DNA of 64,000 nucleotides from the NCBI RefSeq assembly GCF_000208865.1, contig NC_018397.1, positions 1,612,001-1,676,000 of the forward strand. Reading direction: 5' to 3'. The notes under the pieces are model-generated. The model worked only from the letters and a program-made list of their open reading frames with translations, had not been told where the DNA came from and searched no databases. Numbering within the stretch: the stretch's first letter is position 1; the number at the start of each line of letters is the position of its first letter. The translations under genes were made by a program, and so were the position numbers. This DNA is from Neospora caninum Liverpool. Its lineage: Eukaryota; Apicomplexa; Conoidasida; Eucoccidiorida; Sarcocystidae. Shown piece by piece: positions 46,801 through 54,310 of this stretch.

Positions 46801-49800
46801 GCCGGTCACCGGCGGAGCAAGGGCTGTGTCCTGGAGTCGAGTCCCCTCTTGGCTCTGAACCAAAGTTAGGTCGGGAAGATCTTCCGGCTGTGTCCACTTG
46901 GCCCCTGGTGCATCTGGTGCCCGACGCGTTTCCCGCAGCCTCGGAAGAACCGCACGGAGAATCCGAGGGGCAGACGCCAGTTGCGTGCGCGGAAGTGGAG
47001 GGCGAACCGCACCGCGGCGAAGGCCCCACGTCGCGATTCGGTTCTCCCGTTTTCGGAACCGTTCTCGCTTCTTCCTCAGTCTCCGTTTCGTCTGTGGAAC
47101 TCCCGCTGGGCTCCGAGGCAGGCCCTGAGACCACACCAGCGCCATCTTGTCTTCATTCACCAGGTTGGTCCGCGTCCGTGGACGATTCCCTAGTTCCCCT
47201 CGCCAGCGCTCTGTCGCCTGTGTGGGGGTGTCCGTCGAAAACCGACTCTCCGGTGTCGTGTTTCTCCTTCTCGGCAAAGCGCACGGCAGGCGACGGCCAG
47301 GACGAGACAGCCGCCGAGCAGGAAGCGGAAGGACTCGACCGTGCTACGCCCGCAGGCGGCTCGGCTCCGTCGCGAGTTCCTCAAGCTGTAGAACCGACTC
47401 CCTGTTCACTCTCTGCTTCGTTCTCTCCGTCGCTTTCCGCGGGAGTTGCGCCGTCTTCGTCTTCGCAGGCGTCCGACGAGGCGAAACTCGGACGAGCGCC
47501 CGGTGCTTCCTCGTTTGCTGTCGGCACTTCTCGCAGTCTCTCCCAGACCCGCGTGGTCAGGCGAGTGGTTCTGTCTCCTCAGGCGCCGCGGGCGCCTCTC
47601 GAGTCGCGAGCCCTCAGCGCCAGCGGAGCAAAGCTGGTGGCAGATAACCCCGTCGGTCTCCCTGCGTGTGCGTCCGGAGAGCGAAGCGTCGTCAAAGGGC
47701 GACCTTTGCGGAGTGGAAAGACTCTTTCAGGGGAGGAAACAGACGACGTAGACCGGGAGCCGGCCGACGTTTCTCGGCCTCGGGTCGGCCAGCGCGAAGA
47801 CAGCTTTTCAGTGGGCACCGCAATCCTTTCGTTCTCGAGACCGGCCCGGGAGCCTTCTTTCGATTCGCGTACTCGCTCTGGATCTGCAGCTTCTCTCTTC
47901 TTTCTGGACAGCGGCGAGCAGGAACGCGCTACCCTGCCACTCTCTGCGCGATCGCGTCAAAGGTCCGCCCCTCGCGCCTCCCAGGCTGCCGCTGGTTACA
48001 CGCTTTCGCTGCCTTCTTCCTGTGCTTCATCGTCTTCGCCGGCGTCGCCTCTGCCGGACATCCTAGAGGAGCGAGGGGAGCAACTCCAAGAGAGCGGCGA
48101 GTCTCCGTCCCCTTCGGCTGCTTCGAGGTCCCCCTCAGTCGGACGTCTTTCCGATAACGCGAAGAGCGAGGCGACGCCCGTCGGCGAAGGCGCCGCGCAG
48201 TCCTCTCGTTCGGCTTCCGCCCGGGGCCGCTCTGGTCGCCCGTCGTCAGCTTCGAAGAAGAGAAACGCCTCGAACAAGAAGGAAGGGAAGGCCTCTTCGC
48301 GGTCGAAACGCGACGGTCGCCGGCGTCTTCGAGAGCGCGAAGTCGCCCCACACGAGGCGCGACTTCCGTCGCCTCCCGACACGGTCCTTCCACGGAAATT
48401 CAGGCCTGCGCCGATCCCACGAAGAGACCAACCCGGAGGAAAAGAAGGCGAACTCGACTCGAGCGCCGTCGTCGCGGAGAGTTTGGACGCTCAAGTACAG
48501 CAACTTGTCCTGTCGCCAACGGCGTGCGTTCCCTCACCCCGCCACCAAGAAACGGGTTCTCCGTCACCTTGCTCTTCGTCGCCCTCTGTCGTTCTTTCGC
48601 GCTCCGTCCCCACCCCGGATTCGGGCGGAACTGAGTGTGCAGCAGTGCGTTTGCCCACACCTGCTGGCCGTTCGTCTGCGTCTTCGCTCTCGCTTTCCGC
48701 TGAGTCGCCGAGGAAGCGTTTGAAGGAGAGCGACTTTCGCCAAACCGAGGATTCCGCTCCGCCTCCACCGCGCGCTGCATCGTCGCTTGCACTTGAAGGA
48801 CACCCAACTGCGCACGACGTTGGCTCTTCATCCTCATCTTCAACATCTTCGTCTTCACATTCCTCTGCTTCTCCCCTTTCGACTTCCTCTTCATCATTTT
48901 CTGCGTCGTATTCGTCTCAGCCTGAGCACCACTCCGATCGGAATCCTGTTCACGTACCTGTCCAGTTCTCCGATTCAGCGGTCCCGTTTCATGCTTCGGC
49001 AGTATCGCAATCTTTGCTCCCGGCCACGCAGTCCTGCTTTGGCGTTATCGAGGAATCGTCCGCTCTGGGTTCTCAAGAGCAGCCTTCGCAAGCGTCTCAC
49101 TCCAGTTGTGCGTCGCGGTCGCATTCCGCGCCTTCCGAATCCCCAACGAAGATGTTTGCCTCATCCCCGCGCTCAAACTCGCCAGAGTTCATCGTGCCTC
49201 TGACGCGAGCGGAAGCCGAAGAAATGCACTTAAACAACCCACGGACTGGTCGGCGGCCCTGGCTCTGTGGAAACACCGGAGTCGGCCGCCTCTCGGGCGC
49301 CGGCTCGCCTCGGAAATCGGCTCCCCGAAAGCTTGGAGAGACACGGGCCCCCGCTGGAAAAGGCGGTGTAGCGGACTGGTGTTCGCCCTGTTGTGGACAG
49401 GCACAGGGCGGCTCGCCCCTTGCCCACGCCGCCTACCCGCAGTACGTCGTGTCGACCGCTTCCCAGGGCACTGTCGCCTCGCGGTACGGCCCAGGGACAG
49501 GCGTCTCTCGGCCAGGAAGCCCCGCGCGCGTCTACTACGCTCGCCCCGAGGCGGCGCGACCTGTTAGGCACGTGAATCCGGGAGCAGCGCCTCAAGCGCC
49601 GCGCGCGGGAAGCGTCGCTCCGAGCCCAGCTGGCGCTGGCCGCTCGCCTGTCTCCCCGACCGTGAGAGGCGTCTCCGCGTCTCCAAGATGCACGGGACGC
49701 CGGTACACCCCAGGGGCGTCCCCTCGCTCGGTTGGAGGGACTCCGCACATGCACACAACGGCGCGCGTCTGGCGGTCGGTCACGCCTCCGCGGAGTCGGT

Positions 49801-51164
49801 CTTCGGCGCCAGCTGCGGGGCCGGAAGGCTTCAAGACGACGGTCTATCCCGCGTACCAGGCAGGGACGTACGTGCCGTCCTGTCAGGGAATGGCCTATGC
49901 GGTTCACGGCGCGACTCCGGCTGACGCCGCAGGAGCGAACGGCGCCCCGCGGCCGTATTACGTGGCGAGTGCGCAGCCGAATGTCACTAGCGTGGCAGCG
50001 GCTGCCTTGCAGCCTGGCTGCGGGTCGCCCTCCGTTTCGAAAACGGTGATTTACCAGAGTGCCCGATCGCCGTATCAGGGAATCCGGTCCGCGTACACCC
50101 CATCTGGCCCGTGGTGCGTCCCTCCTTCTCACCCCATTGTGTCGACAGTCCCCACGCCGAGCTTCGGACCCGCAGGGGTGTCGCAAGCCCCTGCAGTTGC
50201 CTCCGTTCCTTCTGTCGCCACAGGCTGGCCTCGAACCTTCTTTGGGAGTCCCTCCGACTCCGACCTGCCTCCGAGTGTCCAAATAAGCCCGCCAGCGCCG
50301 CCAGTCGCAGGACTCTCTTCCTCAACTGGACAGTCGACCAGTCCACAGGCCGAGGGCGGCCAGAAACAGGAGGCGGCGTTGTCGACACCCGGGACGGCGC
50401 CTCTCGAAGCCCCGCGAACGCCTGCAGCCTCGCCCCTGACTCCAGGGCTGTCTGCCCCGTCGCCTGCAGCCTCGACCGCGTCGCCTGCAGCCTCGACCGC
50501 GTCGTGTCGCCGCCTCAACAGTCGGCCTCTCGAAGGTGCAGGAGCGTCGGGGCTCTCGGGGACGTTCTGCAGCCTCGCGGTCGCGCCTGTCCTTCCTGCC
50601 GCAGCGGCTGTGTCGACGTCGCCCCTTCACCGCATGGCTTCTGTCCCCGTGAGTGGTCTGAGTACTCTCCCCGTAGAGACCCGCGCGTTGCGAAAGGCAA
50701 GTGGCGACAGTGCGAGGCCTTCGAAACAGAGCAGTTGCCTCGGACGCGACGGACATGTCGAGGCTGCCTCTGAGGTCGGTGCACGCCGACCGCAGCCGGC
50801 GAACGGGCTTTCAGAGCCGACGGGAAAGGACGGGAGAAACGCGCCTGAGCCTCTCCGGGGGAATTCGGGAGGCACGCCCGAGGGCGGGGAGCGTGAAGGC
50901 AGTGGAATCGGCGAAGGAAACGCTTCAGGAGACGCCGACGGCCCCGCCAGAAAAGGCTTCTGGTACAGAAGTGTCTCCACGAACGAGGATTGCGATGAGA
51001 CGCAATGGGAATGTAAGTCGAAAGTGGAAAGTGGGACGCCAAAAAAAGGGCCAAACGCGAAGAAGGGACTTCCATCCGAACCCACTGAGCTGCCTGACTG
51101 GCGTAAAACACCGGTGACGTGCGTCACGTTTCGAAGCAAAGGTTTGACAAGGGCATCCAGTTGA
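40830..51164 (+). CDS. Giant 3,444-residue protein, one uninterrupted exon, two N-terminal membrane segments and acidic repeats
   Basis: The first ATG in the frame is at 40830 (CTTCATGTC); MAPG at 40875 is a second candidate. Residues about 32-75 carry two close hydrophobic segments (NFVLLFLALSVVGLCS and WLQLSLSGLALLSIYSLAFF), a hairpin that should anchor the protein with a very long soluble part. The rest is predicted disordered: Ser/Ala/Pro-rich to about residue 650, then strongly acidic with Glu/Asp/Gln, an octapeptide array near residues 1698-1857, a basic patch near 2465-2505 (SKKRNASNKKEGKASSRSKR), a Ser run near 2665, and a Pro/Ala/Tyr-rich tail. No enzyme domain is recognised. Because translation stays open for 10.3 kb in a genome rich in introns, it is surely coding. 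A strong GTAAGTC donor at 51012 could splice out the last 50 codons. An ER or membrane-shaping anchor is one guess for the hairpin. Confidence 0.87.
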   Translation: MSSLRQAVDSLSDCFMAPGRALLSASRYSSPANFVLLFLALSVVGLCSPAISAWTWLQLSLSGLALLSIYSLAFFQTERESDTPCCSTPFESECLTRCASNSSDLLSLASPPSSYHTSSDASDAEGSQGELPFISPCLHSEASGVQKATPGTSPGYRATAPPSPCLRRSLSRASLPSLDLGPRSTDPPAAASLRTASGEATLADKLCSGTRDLLSGVARDGPATESFLTRAHERSASSLVSDLRASCAPACLPAVDDADNTRPCQTLALVSTLDPAPSATELSSFSWPPSPSGDCAGGGGSPSSTAADCERTAAGDPGEEEARESVLQRAPSLPALFFSPETPAERLSPLSDASASISAASSGSKCLASSELASSDPFSLVPCLASDPREATHSTVPSPSAAASAFPVFHPPVGAGDRVPSAPSLASSEGPGEQACLAEASFPAETVESPAVNGDNSVLSAPGNARQRDDTAPRLAPVRCGSSSAHWPFQGGSEKETAEKRGVSSTADVSAQVSGSESDASGAAESRLADPSLQLQSRDQAPGEERPSDVREKENAELASAVLSAPDCATERSDRGTSESVPTQISLFFQSLPGETAVVPSDSPTGCSAISADSGGETQASFYPQTRGAIEAADAQFKLEREAESREREGPDHARDGCKQAEAEAGACGAVLPVFHTDVEHVGASEGDGEEPGEDSRLCCQESGILEEAEDAEVQQGLERRICGEVRSGSRSVSQGELEDETETEEEGPDGESESKAFLSSLFEFPEATECPNLDQRDSEVAGEDGFEGEQVEVETCSRIRPSEEAFALDERGGEKETEDRSGNFEADGGGSGDGWLGAAGKEETQEGQGHSEEQVGVVSTPRGDRRSLQERDTGRGREKEEGEDGLAAAGQGAVVDEPGGSPSAEEEEGSGAEGQGGAREQEAEERKEDIHEEDETVGERGNGEPRDASDARSDEVEGDEEVEVARRALGELATLDENEENEERGETEPGEQCEAHRPVEGGESSGDSSGEPSGESSGESLEREDGEHECATFFLVGSLLEKDVQDLAEVEESPAEERDTHQRSSFGEDREAKLADGAVQAEGTTEAGKAFGQLEAEATALRSPRDDESECVPQESQWLSIRRSSRIFSEPILFSSLLSGAASVVEDSSFPDIAPGTQDSQAKGEEELQKLERERQNPEEERLPVCAPWEGKNAAQSAGELGEPDASCALSETLNKQGENGRLCAPAFRSESREGVEETQDSGEEEPVGPRETPPSPSLSLLGFVSAVGACDLSGLDGPAAASLHPESVTEGDSSCEATAQNIHALSVLSEEPSSLAPISAPSGDILLPPGPSRLPSVSGSSSSPACAFLAPAGAVTSGPEAGGEDTREERTPCEEGDAATAETSGSRSEAGREQEAHRQEDDRGEGRVSGEPQETLDSREAGQPSTSQTADAPEDTRASETPEAPDCLSEGTQEAAGASGNEEGELGTLQTGEEKRVEEEEEGVQEGEQATSQEQEEERGQEGEQETDPDDAQGIRQEGGQETSLEEAQGIREEGGQETGQEGKPEKLPKREHEINQEEEQASLQENEEEREREDGEQEQERGQEEDRGTVDEEESVREGSLGDFEGAKELGDQGRVSDSGAEIRACISDALESLPSVYAFVQTTVADLAHSQVDGKVACEAQDAGEEKDKKEVAGEREVTSEESERGRAGEIEAHSEGETDEQGEEHIDEQSEEEREGQGEEDIDEQSDEGIDEQSEQDIDEQSEDDIDEQSEEDCQEPSEEERAERSEGETDEQSEEEREGQGEEDTDEQGEEDTDEQGEEDIDEQGEEDTDEQGEENIDEQGEEDIDEQGEEERDGEGEEDIGEQSDEERGEQVGESEGGSDGSRASSVFRFPVPDETRPSESRSFAEHFLICTRSPSELSRQSSGSTLRSAAVLFSQTPAFATSQEPSSGYPPSVATSFARLQFSARFADSPPSLPRALPEPAAANSPEREETGETKHGEENEESRSPAEQGLCPGVESPLGSEPKLGREDLPAVSTWPLVHLVPDAFPAASEEPHGESEGQTPVACAEVEGEPHRGEGPTSRFGSPVFGTVLASSSVSVSSVELPLGSEAGPETTPAPSCLHSPGWSASVDDSLVPLASALSPVWGCPSKTDSPVSCFSFSAKRTAGDGQDETAAEQEAEGLDRATPAGGSAPSRVPQAVEPTPCSLSASFSPSLSAGVAPSSSSQASDEAKLGRAPGASSFAVGTSRSLSQTRVVRRVVLSPQAPRAPLESRALSASGAKLVADNPVGLPACASGERSVVKGRPLRSGKTLSGEETDDVDREPADVSRPRVGQREDSFSVGTAILSFSRPAREPSFDSRTRSGSAASLFFLDSGEQERATLPLSARSRQRSAPRASQAAAGYTLSLPSSCASSSSPASPLPDILEERGEQLQESGESPSPSAASRSPSVGRLSDNAKSEATPVGEGAAQSSRSASARGRSGRPSSASKKRNASNKKEGKASSRSKRDGRRRLREREVAPHEARLPSPPDTVLPRKFRPAPIPRRDQPGGKEGELDSSAVVAESLDAQVQQLVLSPTACVPSPRHQETGSPSPCSSSPSVVLSRSVPTPDSGGTECAAVRLPTPAGRSSASSLSLSAESPRKRLKESDFRQTEDSAPPPPRAASSLALEGHPTAHDVGSSSSSSTSSSSHSSASPLSTSSSSFSASYSSQPEHHSDRNPVHVPVQFSDSAVPFHASAVSQSLLPATQSCFGVIEESSALGSQEQPSQASHSSCASRSHSAPSESPTKMFASSPRSNSPEFIVPLTRAEAEEMHLNNPRTGRRPWLCGNTGVGRLSGAGSPRKSAPRKLGETRAPAGKGGVADWCSPCCGQAQGGSPLAHAAYPQYVVSTASQGTVASRYGPGTGVSRPGSPARVYYARPEAARPVRHVNPGAAPQAPRAGSVAPSPAGAGRSPVSPTVRGVSASPRCTGRRYTPGASPRSVGGTPHMHTTARVWRSVTPPRSRSSAPAAGPEGFKTTVYPAYQAGTYVPSCQGMAYAVHGATPADAAGANGAPRPYYVASAQPNVTSVAAAALQPGCGSPSVSKTVIYQSARSPYQGIRSAYTPSGPWCVPPSHPIVSTVPTPSFGPAGVSQAPAVASVPSVATGWPRTFFGSPSDSDLPPSVQISPPAPPVAGLSSSTGQSTSPQAEGGQKQEAALSTPGTAPLEAPRTPAASPLTPGLSAPSPAASTASPAASTASCRRLNSRPLEGAGASGLSGTFCSLAVAPVLPAAAAVSTSPLHRMASVPVSGLSTLPVETRALRKASGDSARPSKQSSCLGRDGHVEAASEVGARRPQPANGLSEPTGKDGRNAPEPLRGNSGGTPEGGEREGSGIGEGNASGDADGPARKGFWYRSVSTNEDCDETQWECKSKVESGTPKKGPNAKKGLPSEPTELPDWRKTPVTCVTFRSKGLTRASS
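43845..43895 (+). repeat. 12-bp coding repeat (ESSG/EPSG)
   Basis: About four imperfect 12-base units of the type TCAGGTGAATCG encode ESSGDSSGEPSGESSGES in the giant protein. Confidence 0.8.
45340..45470 (+). repeat. 51-bp coding repeat (AQGIRxEGGQET)
   Basis: Two imperfect 51-base units encode DAQGIRQEGGQETSL and EAQGIREEGGQETGQ within the acidic part of the giant protein, flanked by related GGQET/EEEQ fragments. Confidence 0.75.
45921..46400 (+). repeat. 24-bp coding minisatellite, acidic octapeptide array
   Basis: About twenty units of 24 bases (consensus GACATTGACGAACAAGGAGA plus GGAA) encode the octapeptide EEDIDEQG and variants (EEDTDEQG, DEGIDEQS, EEEREGQG). The unit is a multiple of three, so every frame on both strands is itself periodic; long shadow frames on the minus strand and in another + frame result from this. 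Confidence 0.95.
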
Positions 51165-51823
51165 TAAGGGATAAAATACACCCCGAGACGCCATGTCTCC
51201 ACAGAGTCGTTCTCCACACGCGGGTTCCGTGCTTTTTAGAAGAGGGTAGGGGGACCAGGTTTCGGGGTTTTCTTTTGAGGCTTCACGGCGGATATTTTTG
51301 CGCCTCCGTCATCGACCGCGTTTTGTCTGTGTTCTGCCTGCAGCGAGAAACGCTTTGAGTGACCCCGGCGACCAGTACGTGTGTTCACCAGAACGAGCGT
51401 TTTCACGTTTTTCGAGGTTTTACGGGGGTGGTGACGCGTCGTCTTTCTTGGCTTTTCCCTCGCCAAAAAGCGCGGCGGTCTTTTACCAGAGACGAACCAG
51501 CAAAGGCACAGATCCTCATCTGCGTTTTCTGTCTTTCCAGCCAGTAGTCGTTTTTTAGATTCACACTCGATTCGTGCAGACTCGAGCGCCAGAGCAAACA
51601 GAGGTGCATCCCGCGTCAGAGGGGAGAAGTGCGGGGGGGAGGGCGTTTCCCAGGAAGGGGTGAAGAAGGAGTCTCCGTGTTTGTCGTTTCAGCACGCTTC
51701 CCTTCTCTGTCTTGGCCACTCCGTTTTGTGTTTGTTCCCGGCCCCTCGCCGCCCCCGCTGTGCTTTTTGCTCGTTTTTCGTTCGAGAGATCCGCCTCGTG
51801 TTTCTCCCTCGTTCCTTCGCAGC
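51165..51823. other. Spacer between the giant gene and the coiled-coil gene
   Basis: No separate gene is seen. The end of the stretch is pyrimidine-rich and closes with CCTTCGCAG directly before the ATG of the next gene, so it may contain a 5' untranslated intron of that gene. Confidence 0.5.
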
Positions 51824-52854
51824 ATGTTGAACACCCTTGACAAACTGGCAAAGGTCCAAGACAAACTGGATTTTCTTCAGCAGCAGGTCCAGCAGCAGAC
51901 GAAAGAGCTTCAGACCTATTACAACTCGTACAAAACGGTGAGATCCTCTTGTGGGTTGCGTGAGGGTTGTGCGTCAATTAGAAAGATGTCTACTCGCCTT
52001 TTTGACCGACCCAACATCCACACCGCCGCCGTTCACGCACGCGTTCTGGGGCGAGATGGTGTTTCTTCCTGCGTGGCGTCGGCAGTTGGGCGATCCGTCG
52101 CGTCTTGTCGTATCTCTCGCCCCGTGAAGGTGGCGAAAGAAGAGGAACGCACGCAGCACGTCTGTGTAGAGGCAAGGTCAGCACTGCGTTGCACGGAAGG
52201 GCCTTCGGGCTTTTTCGTGCTGACCTTGCAAACAGTGCATTAGAGACTCGCACCTTTTCTAGCAAATGAAAAGGCACAGCAAGCTCTTCTCGAGCAGCCC
52301 GATAGTAACAAGGAATACAGGCGTTCGTCGAAAGACCGAAAGCCGCAGAAACGGTCAGCAGTGCGATGCGTGTCATTTGAGTTCATGGGGAGAGGGTTTT
52401 TCCCGAGACGCTCTCAAACGAAAGGGCTGTGTGTGAGGAAGGCGCGTTCGCGGCATGCACGGAGTGCACGTGGAAGAGTGGAAGCCGCTGCGCTGTGACG
52501 TTGAGGGCGATGAACCTGTGGCTTCGAGTGACCGGAGAAAAAGGTGAACACGAGCGTTTATATGTGCCTTTCAACACAGGCTGAAGAAATCAAGGACGCC
52601 TTGGAGACCTCGATGGCAGACTGCACCGTCTGTTTCAGCCGGCGGTCTGCGCAGCTGGGTGAAGTGGAAAAACGTCTGAAAGTCCTCACGGTACGCAACT
52701 CGAATCCTCTGCACCAGGGAGCTGTTCATTTTCGGATTTGTCGGCAAATCCTCCCTCTTTCGCGAGTGTTTGGAGGAGGATCCGGTCTGACTCGGATTAT
52801 GTGGGCAACGCTGCGGGTCTATTTGTATGCGTGCGTGCTCCATTCGTACCCCCT

Positions 52855-52905
<51 letters not shown>

Positions 52906-53699
52906 GGAACTGATCTTTTTCGTTCAGTGCGTACGTCACACTCTCAGCATGCACTCATGTCTTAGTATTATATATATATATATATATAGAAAGAGAGTAG
53001 GGTAGAGGCAGGTGTGGGGGAAGGAGATGTGTTTTTCTTGTGGCATGGCACCTGCGGCAGTACTACGTGTGTGTTCTTTCTTCTTAGGCTGAAAGCCTTA
53101 CTGGATGCTCGACAGCAGAGTTGGAAGAGCTTGCACAAGAGTTAGAGACAAGTAAGCTTTCACGTCCTCGGGCTCAAAACTGGTACATTGCTTTTTTCCC
53201 ACGGGCGATCGCGTCTTGAGTTGCGCGGGGTGCGTCTTCCGTTCCAGAGAGACGCAAGCGAAATGTTGGCTGCACTGCATGCGTCTTTCTTCCTTTTGCG
53301 GACCGCGTTCCGTTTGGGTTTTTCTTTCTTCTTGCAGCCCTCTACAAGATGACCGCTGTCCAGACGCAGAGAGCAGCAGGAGTGGCGGAGTACTGCGCGG
53401 AGGAGCCCCCGCGACAGCTTCTTCCATTCTCTTCAGATTGCCTTCCGGAGCCGAAGACAACCGTAGGTTCTCCCTGCACAGTTTCTCGCCGCTCCTTTCT
53501 TTCGCGCCGCCTCCTTTTTGCTGTTTGCCTTCCGTCTCGTTTCCGTCTCTCGGCCGAGTCAGGCGTGGAAACCGAGATTGAATCAACGTCGCACACAACA
53601 TCGCAGAAGGCGCAGCCCTTTTGTGCGCCTGTTCCGCTTACAGAGTTCGTATGCTCCTGTGCATGCCACCATGCACAACATATATATATATATATATAT

Positions 53700-53762
<63 letters not shown>

Positions 53763-54277
53763 TTAGTAGGTTTTGTTGTGGGGTGTGAGACTTGGGCTTC
53801 GTTTCTATGGGGCGCGCTTCATCTTGTTGTTTCTGCGAAGGACGTCCCTTGGCTGTTGTGGCCTTTGCTTTTCGTCGTTCTTCAGTTCATCATTCCGGAA
53901 GAACCGGCCGCGATGGTTGCCGTGGATGACTGCGTGACGTTGGGAGAAGAAATCGACACGGAAATGGAGGATATCTTGAAAGATTTGAGACAGGCACAGA
54001 AGATGCACGAGGCATTCAGAAAGGAATACAAACGCATACAGGTACAGGTGCCGTCCACCCATATACGCCGTTCTCCGGGTTTACACCTCCGCCCCTTTTA
54101 TCTTGGCGAAATGGTCATGTGCGGCGTGCTTTTCAGACACTGCACTTGTACACGAATAGGAAAACACAAACAGGCATTGCATGCTTCTGTAGGCATCGCC
54201 AAGTGCAGGCAGCCATGCGTATTTGGTGTGATTCTCACGTCCACAGCACGACGAGGCACGCATAGTCTGTATCAATG

Positions 54278-54310
<33 letters not shown>

